Below, in pieces: positions 47,510-57,874 of a stretch of DNA of 64,000 bases (positions within the stretch are counted from its first letter, which is position 1; each line of letters opens with the position of its first letter). The DNA is from Vibrio hepatarius (lineage in GTDB: Bacteria; Pseudomonadota; Gammaproteobacteria; Enterobacterales; Vibrionaceae): NCBI RefSeq assembly GCF_018860525.1, contig NZ_JAHKPM010000006.1, positions 45,155 to 109,154 on the forward strand. The letters are read 5' to 3'. The position numbers and the translations under genes were made by a program. The notes beneath the pieces are model-generated. The model ran no database searches, was not told the origin of the DNA, and saw nothing but the letters and a program-made list of their open reading frames with translations.

Positions 47510-47875
47510 ATTGGGTCGTGATTAATGCGTAGAGCATTCATCTCTTATACCCTAATCGCTTGAATTTGTATTTTTGTATCAGAATACATTCAAATAAGTT
47601 ACTACCGTCACAGTTGTGGCGGTTTTTTATTCATCTGAACCTATCTATTGCAATGAAGTCCAAATCAAAGTAGTGAAATTTGTTACCTTGATAACAGTTC
47701 ATCGGCTTAACATTAGGAGATTAGACCAGTAATTTGCTGCTAAATGCTCTGAATTAGCTATAATCTGTTTCTATTTTAAAGACTCAGTATGATTTTTTAC
47801 AAAATATTCATGCTGAATCGACAATATTATGGGAAAATTCCAGTTAATCTCATGAAGTAGGAAGATAGCAGCACA
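47510..47875. other. Intergenic region acs to aroQ
   Basis: About 365 bases without a gene. It has the acs terminator (47604-47628), then an AT-rich leader that must carry the aroQ-accBC promoter. I saw no other structured element. Confidence 0.6.
47604..47628 (+). terminator. Terminator of acs
   Basis: ACCGTCACA (47604-47612) pairs with TGTGGCGGT (47615-47623) with one T-G wobble, and T6 follows. Confidence 0.8.
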
Positions 47876-48325
47876 ATGACAGCCAAATCACGCATTCTTG
47901 TCTTAAATGGTCCAAATTTGAACCTGTTAGGACTACGTGAGCCAGATCACTATGGCTCTCAAACCCTATCACAGATTATCGACATATTGGTCAAGCAAGC
48001 CCATTCTACTGGCATTGAGCTCGAGCATCTGCAATCAAATCGTGAATATGAGTTGATAGAAAAAATTCATGAGTCTTTGGGCAAGATTGATTTCATCATT
48101 ATCAATCCTGCCGCTTTTACACACAGTAGTGTAGCCCTAAGAGATGCCTTACTCGGCGTTTCAATTCCATATATTGAAGTACATTTGTCCAATGTGCACT
48201 CTCGAGAGCCTTTTCGCCATCACTCTTATCTATCCGATAAAGCACAAGGCGTCATTTGTGGCTTGGGTGCACAAGGCTATGAGTTTGCTTTGTCTGCAGC
48301 AATCAAAGCTCTACAAACAAAGTAA
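47876..48325 (+). CDS. aroQ: Type II 3-dehydroquinate dehydratase
   Basis: A 149-residue type II dehydroquinase, third step of the shikimate pathway. The active-site segments are visible: [20 protein letters not shown] with the Arg and Tyr of the mobile loop, [13 protein letters not shown], and [20 protein letters not shown] with the catalytic His. It precedes accB as in other vibrios and enterobacteria. The spacing of about 70 bases to accB and the lack of a terminator suggest some cotranscription. Confidence 0.97.
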   Translation: MTAKSRILVLNGPNLNLLGLREPDHYGSQTLSQIIDILVKQAHSTGIELEHLQSNREYELIEKIHESLGKIDFIIINPAAFTHSSVALRDALLGVSIPYIEVHLSNVHSREPFRHHSYLSDKAQGVICGLGAQGYEFALSAAIKALQTK

Positions 48326-48393
48326 CTTAACATGACACTCTGCAGCTCTAATTGAGCTGTCTTATTCACAAGATGAAAGAAAGAGAAAGAAAG

Positions 48394-48849
48394 ATGGATA
48401 TCCGTAAAATCAAAAAGCTTATCGAGTTAGTTGAAGAGTCTGGCGTTGCTGAGCTAGAAATCTCTGAAGGTGAAGAATCGGTACGTATTAGTCGCAATGG
48501 CGTAGGTATTGCTCCTGCTCCAATACAATATGCAGCTCCAGCACCTGTCGCAATGCCAGCAGCTCCAGCGCCTGTTCAAGCAGCAGCACCTGCTCCAGAG
48601 GTAACAGTACCTACAGGGCATCATGTGCTTTCTCCAATGGTTGGTACTTTCTACCGATCTCCAAGTCCTGATGCAAAGTCATTCATCGAAGTGGGGCAAT
48701 CTGTCTCAGCAGGTGAGACACTATGTATTGTCGAAGCAATGAAAATGATGAACCAAATTGAAGCCGACAAATCTGGTGTCGTTACTGCGATTCTAGTCGA
48801 AGACGGTCAACCAGTTGAATTCGACCAACCACTTGTTGTTATCGAATAA
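48394..48849 (+). CDS. accB: Biotin carboxyl carrier protein of acetyl-CoA carboxylase
   Basis: A 151-residue carrier for biotin in malonyl-CoA synthesis. The ATG at 48394 ([20 protein letters not shown]) is the family start; a frame extension to 48352 is not. An Ala/Pro-rich hinge (about 48-75) leads to the biotinyl domain, where [15 protein letters not shown] contains the biotinylated Lys. The purine-rich AAGAGAAAGAAAG before the ATG is an unusual ribosome site. accC follows by 15 bases. Confidence 0.97.
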   Translation: MDIRKIKKLIELVEESGVAELEISEGEESVRISRNGVGIAPAPIQYAAPAPVAMPAAPAPVQAAAPAPEVTVPTGHHVLSPMVGTFYRSPSPDAKSFIEVGQSVSAGETLCIVEAMKMMNQIEADKSGVVTAILVEDGQPVEFDQPLVVIE

Positions 48850-48864
48850 TAGAGGCTATCTCTT

Positions 48865-50208
48865 ATGTTAGATAAATTAGTCATCGCGAATAGAGGCGAA
48901 ATCGCTCTCCGTATTCTTCGCGCATGTAAAGAGCTAGGTATCAAAACCGTTGCCGTACATTCAACAGCAGACCGGGATCTGAAGCACGTTCTTCTTGCCG
49001 ATGAAGCAATCTGTATTGGCCCTGCCCGTGGTATCGACAGCTACCTAAATATCCCACGTATTATTTCAGCTGCTGAAGTTACTGGTGCCGTTGCCATCCA
49101 CCCTGGGTACGGCTTCCTATCAGAGAATGCAGATTTCGCCGAACAGGTTGAGCGCAGCGGCTTTATATTCGTAGGCCCAAAAGCTGAAACTATCCGTATT
49201 ATGGGAGATAAGGTTTCTGCGATCACTTCTATGAAAAAAGCCGGCGTTCCATGTGTCCCAGGCTCAGATGGTCCTCTAAATGAAGATGAGTCGGCTAACA
49301 AAGCTCATGCAAAGCGCATTGGTTATCCGGTAATCATTAAAGCCTCTGGTGGAGGTGGTGGCCGTGGTATGCGGGTTGTGCGTTCAGAAAGTGAACTGGT
49401 CGAAGCCATTGCCATGACCAAAGCAGAAGCGAAAGCTGCATTCAACAATGACATTGTTTATATGGAGAAATTCCTTGAAAACCCACGTCATGTTGAAGTG
49501 CAAATTATTGCCGATGGCCAAGGTGGTGCGATTCACTTGGGTGAACGTGACTGCTCTATGCAGCGTCGCCACCAGAAAGTAGTTGAAGAAGCACCAGCAC
49601 CTGGAATCACTGCGGAAATGCGCAAATATATTGGCGAACGCTGTACTCGAGCTTGTCTTGAAATTGGTTATAGAGGTGCTGGCACATTTGAGTTCTTATA
49701 CGAAAATGGTGAGTTCTATTTCATTGAGATGAACACTCGAATTCAGGTAGAGCACCCAGTTACCGAGATGGTCACTGGTGTTGATCTTATCAAAGAGCAA
49801 TTACGTGTTGCTGCCGGCCAGCCACTATCATTTACTCAAGATGATATCAAAATCCGTGGTCATGCTATTGAGTGCCGTATTAACGCAGAAGACCCCGAGC
49901 GTTTCCTCCCATCACCAGGTAAGATCGAACGATTCCATGCACCCGGTGGAATGGGAGTACGTTGGGAGTCACATATATATAGTGGTTATACTGTACCCCC
50001 ACACTACGATTCAATGATCGGTAAATTGATCACCTTCGGTGAAAATCGTGACGTCGCGATTGCCCGAATGAAGAACGCATTAGGTGAGATGATTGTTGAA
50101 GGGATAAAAACGAATGTTACCCTACAAGAAAGCATCATGAATGATGAGAACTTCCAGCATGGTGGAGCCAACATTCATTACCTAGAAAAGAAACTCGGCC
50201 TCCAGTAA
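48865..50208 (+). CDS. accC: Biotin carboxylase of acetyl-CoA carboxylase
   Basis: A 447-residue ATP-grasp enzyme that carboxylates biotin on AccB. It opens [20 protein letters not shown] and has the glycine-rich ATP loop [15 protein letters not shown], the [15 protein letters not shown] motif and the bicarbonate/ATP site [19 protein letters not shown]. Length matches E. coli AccC (449). It is the last gene before a strong terminator, so aroQ-accB-accC form the unit. Confidence 0.98.
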   Translation: MLDKLVIANRGEIALRILRACKELGIKTVAVHSTADRDLKHVLLADEAICIGPARGIDSYLNIPRIISAAEVTGAVAIHPGYGFLSENADFAEQVERSGFIFVGPKAETIRIMGDKVSAITSMKKAGVPCVPGSDGPLNEDESANKAHAKRIGYPVIIKASGGGGGRGMRVVRSESELVEAIAMTKAEAKAAFNNDIVYMEKFLENPRHVEVQIIADGQGGAIHLGERDCSMQRRHQKVVEEAPAPGITAEMRKYIGERCTRACLEIGYRGAGTFEFLYENGEFYFIEMNTRIQVEHPVTEMVTGVDLIKEQLRVAAGQPLSFTQDDIKIRGHAIECRINAEDPERFLPSPGKIERFHAPGGMGVRWESHIYSGYTVPPHYDSMIGKLITFGENRDVAIARMKNALGEMIVEGIKTNVTLQESIMNDENFQHGGANIHYLEKKLGLQ

Positions 50209-50236
50209 GACCAAGGTAAGTATCTAGTTCCCTTAT

Positions 50237-50265
50237 ATAGGCAGCATCCGCTGCCTATTTTTATT
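50237..50265 (+). terminator. Terminator of accBC
   Basis: ATAGGCAGC (50237-50245) and GCTGCCTAT (50250-50258) form a perfect 9-bp stem with a 4-base loop, followed by TTTTTATTT. Confidence 0.88.
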
Positions 50266-50388
50266 TCTGCTCTGTTTTGTAGAACTCTACTGCTAGTTTT
50301 GCCACAATACCGCTTTTGTATAGTGCTTTAACAAGCAATTTATACTCCAATTCTTAGCGTAAATTGTTAACTCAACTGGATTAAAGCG

Positions 50389-50670
50389 ATGAAAACCTTG
50401 TCTGAGCGCTACCAACAGGCTTACAGAGAAGCTAGGTGGGCAGTGTATCTTGCCCTAGCTTACTTTGTTTGGTGGTATGCATCTGCTTACCTCATTTTTC
50501 CTAATCTCCCCAGAGAAACACTACCTACTCTCTACTGGGGATTACCCTTGTGGTTTCTATTTTCTTGTGTCATTGGGCCGCTCATTTTTACTGCGTTGTG
50601 CGCATTGATGGTTAGATACATCTATCAAGATATGTCTTTTAGTACCGAAGAGGAAGAAAACCATGAATAG
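50389..50670 (+). CDS. yhdT: YhdT-family small membrane protein
   Basis: A 93-residue protein of the DUF997/YhdT family with two membrane segments (AVYLALAYFVWWYASAYLIF and LPLWFLFSCVIGPLIFTAL). It overlaps panF by eight bases, so the two are translationally coupled, as in E. coli. It is regarded as a small partner of PanF, though its function is not established. The start MKTLSERYQQAYREARWAVY is typical. Confidence 0.9.
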   Translation: MKTLSERYQQAYREARWAVYLALAYFVWWYASAYLIFPNLPRETLPTLYWGLPLWFLFSCVIGPLIFTALCALMVRYIYQDMSFSTEEEENHE

Positions 50671-52117
50671 TGAGCTGATTATCCCATTAGTTATCTATCT
50701 TGTTAGCGTTTTTGCTCTTGCGTTCTATAGCCAGTCTCGTAGTGACAAAAAACAGAACTTTCTCAGCAACTACTTTCTTGGCAACCGAAGTATGGGTGGC
50801 TTTGTCCTAGCCATGACTCTCGCGGCAACCTACGCAAGTGCAAGTTCATTTATTGGTGGACCTGGAGCCGCTTATAAAATGGGCCTTGGCTGGGTTTTAC
50901 TCGCCATGATTCAACTACCCGCAGCATGGTTGACATTAGGCGTGTTGGGCAAAAAATTTGCTATTGAAGCAAGGCGTCACAATGCGCTAACTCTCAACGA
51001 TATGTTATATGCTCGTTATCGTAATCGAGCTGTAGTTATATTAGCCTCATTGACACTATTACTCGCTTTTTTTGCCATCATGGTGGTGCAGTTTGTCGGT
51101 GCAGCCCGCTTACTTCAAACCGTTACAGGACTGAGTTACTTACAAGGTTTGACTATCTTTGCAATCACTGTAGGTTTGTATACAACTATTGGAGGCTTTC
51201 GTGCCGTAGTAATGACAGATGCGGTACAAGGGATCATGATGATCATTGGTACAATCGCTTTACTTGTCGGCATTATACACGCGGGCGGCAGCTTAGGTGA
51301 GTTGGTCACCGATTTACACCACATCGATCCTAACCTCATCACCCCTTATGGACCCGATAATTTTCTCAATCAACCTTTTATGCTCAGCTTTTGGATATTA
51401 GTTTGTTTTGGTGTAATCGGCTTACCACATGCTGCAGTACGGTGTATGTCATATAGCTCCAGCCAGTCCCTTCATCGTGGTATGGTAATCAGCACTGCCA
51501 TGGTAGCATTTCTTATGCTTGGGATGCACCTTTCAGGGGCACTTGGCAGAGCATTAGTGCCAGATATTGCAAGCCCTGACCAAATTATGCCAACCTTGAT
51601 GATAACTGTATTACCCCCAGTAGTTGCAGGTATTTTCTTGGCCGGCCCAATGGCTGCAATTATGTCAACAATTGACTCCCAGTTGATTCAGGCTTCAGCA
51701 ACTTTGCTAAAAGATTTGTATCTTAATTACATTAATCCTAACATTGCTCAAGAGCCAAACTCGGACAGAAAATTATCTAAACTATCATTGTGGATCACTG
51801 GTATTTTTTCTACCTTGGTGTTTATTGCTGCAACCAATCCACCAAATATGATCATTTGGCTCAATCTACTTGCATTCGGTGGCATGCAAGCCGTCTTCTT
51901 GTGGCCATTAATACTTGGTCTATATTGGAAAAAAGCGTCAGCTAGAGGGGCTCTTTTTTCGATGGTAAGCGGCTTGACATGCTACATCAGCTTATCGGCC
52001 TTAAAAACTAACCTATTTGGTGTTCACGCTATCGTACCGACATTAATAGTCGGTTTTGTCACTTTCGTGCTAGGTAGCCTATCCGAGCCAACCAAAAGCA
52101 GTCAAAGCGCTTATTAA
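50663..52117 (+). CDS. panF: Sodium/pantothenate symporter
   Basis: A 484-residue SSS-family transporter with thirteen helices that imports pantothenate, the coenzyme A precursor. PanF motifs are [40 protein letters not shown] and [19 protein letters not shown]. The ATG lies within the end of yhdT. It is the second SSS transporter in the window; gene order (yhdT-panF-prmA) separates it from the acetate symporter. Confidence 0.95.
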   Translation: MNSELIIPLVIYLVSVFALAFYSQSRSDKKQNFLSNYFLGNRSMGGFVLAMTLAATYASASSFIGGPGAAYKMGLGWVLLAMIQLPAAWLTLGVLGKKFAIEARRHNALTLNDMLYARYRNRAVVILASLTLLLAFFAIMVVQFVGAARLLQTVTGLSYLQGLTIFAITVGLYTTIGGFRAVVMTDAVQGIMMIIGTIALLVGIIHAGGSLGELVTDLHHIDPNLITPYGPDNFLNQPFMLSFWILVCFGVIGLPHAAVRCMSYSSSQSLHRGMVISTAMVAFLMLGMHLSGALGRALVPDIASPDQIMPTLMITVLPPVVAGIFLAGPMAAIMSTIDSQLIQASATLLKDLYLNYINPNIAQEPNSDRKLSKLSLWITGIFSTLVFIAATNPPNMIIWLNLLAFGGMQAVFLWPLILGLYWKKASARGALFSMVSGLTCYISLSALKTNLFGVHAIVPTLIVGFVTFVLGSLSEPTKSSQSAY

Positions 52118-52194
52118 ATACTACCTTTTTATACCCATGGAAGATCGTGGTAGACTCCGTCCTCTTAGACCACGCCAACCATATCGGACAGCCC

Positions 52195-53082
52195 ATGCCT
52201 TGGATTCAAATTAAGCTCAACGCGACCAATAATAACGCGGAACAAATTGGTGACATGTTAATGGAAGAAACCGGAGCACTATCCGTCACTTTCTTAGACG
52301 CACAAGACACCCCTGTGTTCGAACCGCTTCCTGGTGAAACTCGCCTTTGGGGAGATACCGATATACTAGCTCTTTATGATGCCAATTCAGACACCAAGCA
52401 GATTCTTAAACAAATCAAGCTAAGTACCTTTTTGGCAGATGGTTTCGCCTACAAAATCGAGCAACTTGAAGATAAAGATTGGGAACGTGAATGGATGGAT
52501 AATTTTCATCCAATGAAGTTTGGTCAGCGGCTATGGATTTGCCCAAGCTGGCGTGAAGTCCCCGAACCTAATGCTGTAAACGTCATGTTAGATCCAGGGC
52601 TTGCATTTGGAACGGGTACTCACCCTACTACTGCGCTATGCCTTGAGTGGTTAGAAAGTCTAGATTTATCAGGCAAGACAGTGATTGATTTTGGTTGTGG
52701 GTCAGGGATACTAGCCATAGCAGCAATAAAATTAGGCGCAGAAAAAGTCATTGGGATTGATATCGACCCACAAGCCCTACTCGCCTCAAAAGATAATGCT
52801 AAGCGCAATGGTGTAGCAGATAAACTTGAAGTCTTTCTTCCCCAAGAGCAGCCACAAGGTTTAGCGGCCGATGTGGTTGTGGCAAACATTTTAGCTGCGC
52901 CGCTGCGTGAGCTTTCCAGTGTGATTACTTCTCTTGTGAAGCCAAGCGGAAAACTTGCCATGTCTGGCGTACTTGATACTCAAGCTAAAGACGTAGCTAC
53001 CTATTATCATGATACATTCACTATTGAACCCATAAAAGAACAAAATGAATGGTGCCGTATTTCTGGTCAAAAATTCGCTTAA
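52195..53082 (+). CDS. prmA: Ribosomal protein L11 methyltransferase
   Basis: A 295-residue SAM-dependent enzyme that trimethylates ribosomal protein L11. The ATG at 52195 ([20 protein letters not shown]) is the family start; the in-frame extension to 52147 is not conserved. The N-terminal domain (1-55) recognises L11. The catalytic domain contains [16 protein letters not shown] and the SAM motif [19 protein letters not shown], followed by [10 protein letters not shown]. It lies between panF and dusB as in E. coli. Confidence 0.97.
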   Translation: MPWIQIKLNATNNNAEQIGDMLMEETGALSVTFLDAQDTPVFEPLPGETRLWGDTDILALYDANSDTKQILKQIKLSTFLADGFAYKIEQLEDKDWEREWMDNFHPMKFGQRLWICPSWREVPEPNAVNVMLDPGLAFGTGTHPTTALCLEWLESLDLSGKTVIDFGCGSGILAIAAIKLGAEKVIGIDIDPQALLASKDNAKRNGVADKLEVFLPQEQPQGLAADVVVANILAAPLRELSSVITSLVKPSGKLAMSGVLDTQAKDVATYYHDTFTIEPIKEQNEWCRISGQKFA

Positions 53083-53157
53083 ATAAGACTTTAAGGGTTA
53101 ATTGATTGATTTTTATGCATTTTACAAAAACAATTTGTAAATGCTCAAATATTAGTC

Positions 53158-53194
53158 TTTTCACAGCGTAAAAAAATGCGTAAAATGCGCGCCC
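53158..53194 (+). promoter_or_regulatory. Predicted dusB-fis promoter with GC-rich discriminator
   Basis: TTTTCA (53158-53163), 17 bases, TAAAAT (53181-53186) and a GC-rich stretch GCGCGCCC (53187-53194) before the start. The GC-rich discriminator is the feature that makes the E. coli dusB-fis promoter sensitive to ppGpp, so stringent and growth-rate control is likely here too. Confidence 0.65.
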
Positions 53195-53223
53195 TTGCTG
53201 GTTTAGAACTGTGATTAAGTGTT

Positions 53224-54192
53224 TTGAAAATCGGAACTCATCAACTCAAGAATAATCTTATCGTTGCCCCGATGGCGGGTGTGACTGATAGGCCTTTTCG
53301 GGAGTTATGCCTCCGCTATGGCGCAGGAATGGCTGTCAGTGAAATGATGTCGTCAAACCCTAAGCTATGGAAAACATCTAAATCGAAACAGCGCATGGTA
53401 CATCAAGGCGAATCGGGCATTCGCTCTGTACAAATTGCAGGAGCCGATCCTCAACTGATGGCTGATGCTGCTCAGTTCAGTGTTGAAAATGGTGCACAAA
53501 TCATTGATATCAACATGGGTTGCCCTGCCAAGAAAGTGAATAAGAAGCTAGCCGGATCTGCATTGCTTCGCTATCCAGATATCATTCAAGATATTCTCAA
53601 AGCGGTAGTCAATGCGGTAGATGTCCCCGTGACATTAAAAACCCGAACTGGCTGGGGCCCAGATAACAAAAACTGTGTCCAAATCGCTAAATTAGCCGAA
53701 GACTGCGGCATACAAGCTTTAGCGCTCCATGGACGCACTAAAGCCTGCATGTACAAAGGTGAGGCCGAATATGACAGCATTAAAGCGGTTAAACAAGCAA
53801 TCTCAATTCCGGTTATCGCTAACGGTGATATTGATAGCCCAGAGAAAGCAAAGTATGTGCTGGAGTACACTGGCGCAGACGCATTAATGATTGGACGCCC
53901 TGCCCAAGGGCGACCATGGATTTTTCAGGAAATCCAACACTTTTTGGAAAGCGGCACCACGATACCTGAGCTTCCAACTTTGGAAGTTAAAGGCATCTTG
54001 CTTGGCCATGTTGATGCTCTACATGCATTCTATGGTGAGTATTTAGGTCCACGTATCGCGCGAAAGCACGTTGGTTGGTACCTAAAAGAACATAAGCAAG
54101 CAAGTGAGTTTCGCCGTACCTTCAATGCTATCGATGTAGCAGAGCTACAGCTTGAAGCATTAGAAGGTTATTTTGATAACGTTGCATCATAA
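53224..54192 (+). CDS. dusB: tRNA-dihydrouridine synthase B
   Basis: A 322-residue flavin enzyme that reduces uridine to dihydrouridine in tRNA. The TIM-barrel start [20 protein letters not shown], the active Cys in [39 protein letters not shown] and [18 protein letters not shown] are all present. It starts with TTG at 53224 (MKIGTHQL), which fits the family N-terminus, and the ribosome site is weak. It is cotranscribed with fis, 22 bases downstream. Confidence 0.97.
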   Translation: MKIGTHQLKNNLIVAPMAGVTDRPFRELCLRYGAGMAVSEMMSSNPKLWKTSKSKQRMVHQGESGIRSVQIAGADPQLMADAAQFSVENGAQIIDINMGCPAKKVNKKLAGSALLRYPDIIQDILKAVVNAVDVPVTLKTRTGWGPDNKNCVQIAKLAEDCGIQALALHGRTKACMYKGEAEYDSIKAVKQAISIPVIANGDIDSPEKAKYVLEYTGADALMIGRPAQGRPWIFQEIQHFLESGTTIPELPTLEVKGILLGHVDALHAFYGEYLGPRIARKHVGWYLKEHKQASEFRRTFNAIDVAELQLEALEGYFDNVAS

Positions 54193-54214
54193 TTAGAGAA
54201 GAGCTAGACCGAAT

Positions 54215-54511
54215 ATGTTCGAACAAAATCTGACTTCAGAAGCCTTAACAGTAACTACAGTAACATCCCAAGACCAGATTACTCAGAAGCCTTTACGCGA
54301 CTCTGTTAAAGCATCTCTCAAAAACTACTTGGCCCAGCTCAACGGTCAAGAAGTCACAGAGCTATACGAATTAGTTCTAGCCGAAGTTGAACAACCCCTA
54401 TTAGACACCATCATGCAATACACTCGGGGTAACCAAACTCGTGCAGCAACTATGATGGGTATCAACCGTGGCACTCTTCGCAAGAAACTAAAAAAATACG
54501 GCATGAACTAA
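54215..54511 (+). CDS. fis: DNA-binding protein Fis
   Basis: A 98-residue nucleoid protein identical in length to E. coli Fis. The C-terminal helix-turn-helix [20 protein letters not shown] (about residues 74-93) and the core helices are conserved almost fully. Fis bends DNA, activates rRNA promoters and peaks in early log growth. The ATG follows AGAGAAGAGCTAGACCGAAT. It is the second gene of the dusB-fis operon and ends in a strong terminator. Confidence 0.98.
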   Translation: MFEQNLTSEALTVTTVTSQDQITQKPLRDSVKASLKNYLAQLNGQEVTELYELVLAEVEQPLLDTIMQYTRGNQTRAATMMGINRGTLRKKLKKYGMN

Positions 54512-54540
54512 TCCATCGCTCATATTGATTAAAATGTGCA

Positions 54541-54567
54541 AAAACCGCGATCTAATCGCGGTTTTTT
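54541..54567 (+). terminator. Terminator of dusB-fis
   Basis: AAAACCGCGA (54541-54550) and TCGCGGTTTT (54556-54565) form a perfect 10-bp stem with a 5-base loop and T6 in all. The A tract would also serve the convergent lipoprotein gene. Confidence 0.9.
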
Positions 54568-54578
54568 ACTAAGCAAAA

Positions 54579-55301
54579 TCAGTTTCCTTTAACCAAGAAT
54601 GCATCCCGTGGTTCTTGCCAATCCATAGCAACGTAACTTTCACCATAGTAATGTTTGACCTCACTATCGAGCCAGCTCCGAACAAAGTTTAATGCCACGA
54701 AGATACTAATCCTATCCAAGCCGTGAGGTTCACCATTAGCCAGCTGAATATTTGACGGATTGGCTCTCGCTGCAATAATCCCAACTAATGCACCATCTTG
54801 ATTAAAGACTCCCCCACCACTCATACCATCCTGAACGGGCGCATCCATAACACTTGCAGGGCACTTAGCAAAGTAATGTGAATCAACAAGAGTTAAGTCT
54901 CGGCGATAAAAGCCCTCCCCTTTAAGTACATTACCACCTGGACTCATACCATATGCCTCGACATTTTGATGCGGATAAACTAAGCCCAGTTTGGGGTGAT
55001 TACTCAGTGTATTTCGAGACTCAACTATCGCAATATCGCATTGAGGATGATAGGCAACCACCTTGTCATAATTGAGCTTAGCTACATGGGCAACGGTAAG
55101 ACTAAGCTCGGGGGTGATAGGCGTACTAGTCCCAAATCCAAAAAACAGTAACGGGACACCTGTCAGTTCATAATCAAGAGCAGGATGGTCCTCCACAACC
55201 CTAAGTTGACCATTGTTACCAGTACAACCCGCTAGTAACGAGGACACTAAAACTACAAAGCTATAACAAATTACATGTAAAAAGCCACTGTAAGAGCGCA
55301 T
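54579..55301 (-). CDS. Trypsin-like serine peptidase lipoprotein
   Basis: A 240-residue protein with a lipoprotein signal (lipobox LLAGC, Cys26) and a chymotrypsin-like domain. A plausible triad is His72 in SLTVAHVAKL, Asp89 in QCDIAIVES and Ser161 in QDGMSGGGVF, the last matching the GxSGGx oxyanion motif. The His-Asp gap of 17 residues is short for HtrA-type proteases (about 30), so Asp89 is less certain. No PDZ domain follows, so it is not DegP-like. The ATG at 55301 follows AAGGGGGATAG. It probably acts at the periplasmic face of the outer or inner membrane; the substrate is unknown. It could alternatively be an inactive relative. Confidence 0.75.
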   Translation of the reverse strand: MRSYSGFLHVICYSFVVLVSSLLAGCTGNNGQLRVVEDHPALDYELTGVPLLFFGFGTSTPITPELSLTVAHVAKLNYDKVVAYHPQCDIAIVESRNTLSNHPKLGLVYPHQNVEAYGMSPGGNVLKGEGFYRRDLTLVDSHYFAKCPASVMDAPVQDGMSGGGVFNQDGALVGIIAARANPSNIQLANGEPHGLDRISIFVALNFVRSWLDSEVKHYYGESYVAMDWQEPRDAFLVKGN

Positions 55302-55440
55302 CTATCCCCCTTAATACTATTTTATCCTGCTAGGCTCGATGTCGTAGTAACACTGAATAAAGAAATATTAATTAAGTGTAGGAATTATTTTGCAAAAGGT
55401 CTCATGAGAACAATATTTTATTCATTTTATAGTCAACATC

Positions 55441-55863
55441 TTAGGTACCACCTCCTGGACACTCACTGGCTAAGGCGCTTAATATTGAGCAATGGCTAGC
55501 ATCATCATCCACATGACCACAACACGCATCATTGATTTTTTTTAGAGCACCACGTATTCGGGTTAACTCAGAAATTTTGTCATCAATGAGTACGAGTTTA
55601 GCCGTGGTAATCGCTTTCACTTCAGCGCAACTGTGCTCTGTCGCTTCCAAATTAATTTCCAATAATTCCCGAATTTCATCAAGACTCAAGCCTAAATCTT
55701 TAGCCTTCAGGATAAAACCAACTTGCTTTTGATTCTCTTCGTTATACAGGCGATAGCCTGACTCACTGCGGCCAATGGGTTTAATGAGATTATTTTTTTC
55801 ATAAAAGCGAAGCGTATCTGTTGTCACACCACAGCGTTTTGCAAGCTCTCCTATCTGGAACAT
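55441..55863 (-). CDS. zntR: Zn(II)-responsive MerR-family regulator ZntR
   Basis: A 140-residue MerR-family activator that senses zinc and turns on zntA, the zinc efflux ATPase. The N-terminal helix-turn-helix is FQIGELAKRCGVTTDTLRFY, followed by the family KNNLIKPIGRSESGYRLY. The dimer helix carries the metal residues: Cys in EHSCAEVK near residue 79, then ACCGHVDDDASHCSIL with the Cys-Cys-x3-His-x5-Cys set near 113-124. All are present. zntA is not in the window. It is divergent from purH. Confidence 0.92.
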   Translation of the reverse strand: MFQIGELAKRCGVTTDTLRFYEKNNLIKPIGRSESGYRLYNEENQKQVGFILKAKDLGLSLDEIRELLEINLEATEHSCAEVKAITTAKLVLIDDKISELTRIRGALKKINDACCGHVDDDASHCSILSALASECPGGGT

Positions 55864-55932
55864 AACGACCCTTATTGGCTATTCGATTAATTTTAATATC
55901 AAAATACGCAAATTTTATAATAATCTCACCCA

Positions 55933-55948
55933 TGCCAAACGATTGCGC
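55933..55948 (+). promoter_or_regulatory. Probable PurR operator upstream of purH
   Basis: TGCCAAACGATTGCGC matches the PurR consensus ACGCAAACGTTTGCGT at 11 of 16 positions, including the central CAAACG and TTGCG. It lies about 210 bases before purH. Confidence 0.6.
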
Positions 55949-56157
55949 GAGCTTTTTTGTAATAAATTAGTTAGAATATGCGCACTTCAACTTAGAAAAT
56001 ATACAAAAACTAATTTGGGTAAGGTTTTTACCAAAACTGACGACTATCTTGACGCTTAAATCTAATATCTGATTACAAGAAAAGCATGAGAACACATTCA
56101 TTTTTGGCAAATATCTTTACCAAACGTATAACTCTGTAATTTTGAGGAAGTAGAAGC

Positions 56158-57768
56158 ATGACTAACGCTCGTCCAATTCGCCGCGCATTAATCAGCGTAT
56201 CAGATAAAACTGGTATTATTGAGTTTGCCAAAGCCCTTGCAGACCGCGGTATTGACCTACTATCAACTGGCGGCACTGCTCGTCTATTAATAGAAAATGG
56301 CATTTCTGTAACTGAAGTATCTGATTACACTGGCTTTCCAGAAATGATGGACGGCCGTGTTAAAACGCTTCACCCAAAAGTCCACGGTGGCGTACTCGGT
56401 CGTCGCGGACAAGATGATGATGTAATGGAAACGCACGACATCAAACCTATCGACATTGTGGTTGTCAACCTTTATCCATTCGCAGAAACCGTTGCCAAAC
56501 AAGGTTGCACTCTCGCTGACGCTGTTGAAAATATCGACATTGGTGGCCCTACTATGGTCCGTTCAGCGGCTAAAAACCACAAAGATGTAGCGATTGTAGT
56601 TAATGCACATGATTATGGACGTGTTATCACAGAAATGGATGCCAACGATAAATCTCTAACGCTTGATACTCGTTTTGATCTCGCCATTGCAGCATTCGAG
56701 CATACCGCATCATATGATGGCATGATTGCCAACTACTTTGGCACTATGGTTCCATCCCATAACGCTTCCACGCTTGATGATGAAGGACAAAAAGCTGACG
56801 AAAAATCAAAATTCCCACGCACTTTCAATCAACAGTTAATTAAGAAACAAGATATGCGCTATGGTGAAAACAGCCACCAAAATGCCGCTTTCTACATCGA
56901 AGCAACCCCTGAGGAAGCCTCGGTTTCAACCGCTCGACAAATCCAAGGTAAAGCGCTGTCATACAACAATATTGCGGATACAGACGCTGCTCTTGAATGC
57001 GTAAAAGAGTTCGATGAACCAGCCTGTGTTATTGTCAAACACGCCAATCCATGTGGTGTAGCGTTAGGTGGCAATATTCTGGAAGCTTATGACCGTGCCT
57101 ATAAAACAGATCCAACATCAGCATTTGGTGGCATCATAGCATTTAATCGAGAGTTAGATGCCGAAACAGCAGCTGCTATCGTTGAGCGTCAATTTGTTGA
57201 AGTGATCATCGCACCTTCCGTTTCCACAAATGCTATCGACGTCGTTTCAGCAAAAAAAAACGTTCGTTTACTTGAATGTGGTCAGTGGTCAGCCAAAACA
57301 ACAGGCCTTGACGTTAAGCGCGTCAATGGGGGCTTACTTGTTCAAGACAGAGATCAGGGGATGGTAAACATCGATGACCTAAAAGTGGTTTCTAAACGCC
57401 AACCAACTGATACAGAAATGAAAGATGCACTATTTTGCTGGAAAGTCGCCAAGTATGTGAAATCAAATGCCATCGTTTACTCCAAAGGCGATATGACTAT
57501 AGGTGTGGGTGCAGGACAAATGAGCCGCGTTTACTCTGCGAAAATTGCTGGAATTAAAGCCGCTGACGAAAGTTTGCAAGTGGAAGGTTGTGTTATGGCT
57601 TCCGATGCTTTTTTCCCATTCCGCGACGGTATAGATGCTGCAGCAAAAGCTGGCATTAAATGTGTGATACAGCCAGGTGGCTCCATGCGTGATGATGAGG
57701 TAATTACCGCTGCAGATGAGCATGAAATGGCGATGATTTTCACTGGAATGCGTCACTTCCGCCACTAG
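56158..57768 (+). CDS. purH: Bifunctional AICAR formyltransferase / IMP cyclohydrolase
   Basis: A 536-residue enzyme doing the last two steps of IMP synthesis. The cyclohydrolase domain (1-200) opens [20 protein letters not shown] and has STGGTARLL and TLHPKVHGG. The formyltransferase domain (about 220-536) has the [12 protein letters not shown] motif with catalytic Lys and His and [19 protein letters not shown] at the end. The ATG follows GAGGAAGTAGAAGC. A run of nine A at 57252-57260 lies inside the frame (residues AKKN). purD follows by about 100 bases with no terminator, so they form an operon. Confidence 0.97.
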   Translation: MTNARPIRRALISVSDKTGIIEFAKALADRGIDLLSTGGTARLLIENGISVTEVSDYTGFPEMMDGRVKTLHPKVHGGVLGRRGQDDDVMETHDIKPIDIVVVNLYPFAETVAKQGCTLADAVENIDIGGPTMVRSAAKNHKDVAIVVNAHDYGRVITEMDANDKSLTLDTRFDLAIAAFEHTASYDGMIANYFGTMVPSHNASTLDDEGQKADEKSKFPRTFNQQLIKKQDMRYGENSHQNAAFYIEATPEEASVSTARQIQGKALSYNNIADTDAALECVKEFDEPACVIVKHANPCGVALGGNILEAYDRAYKTDPTSAFGGIIAFNRELDAETAAAIVERQFVEVIIAPSVSTNAIDVVSAKKNVRLLECGQWSAKTTGLDVKRVNGGLLVQDRDQGMVNIDDLKVVSKRQPTDTEMKDALFCWKVAKYVKSNAIVYSKGDMTIGVGAGQMSRVYSAKIAGIKAADESLQVEGCVMASDAFFPFRDGIDAAAKAGIKCVIQPGGSMRDDEVITAADEHEMAMIFTGMRHFRH

Positions 57769-57874
57769 TTTCTCGTTAAGGTTGGTGCTATGGCATTACT
57801 CTGGGTATATATCTAATCTAGCTTTAGCGCCTCGACTTAAATAAACGATATTTTGAGATTAAGGAATTTTGAAT

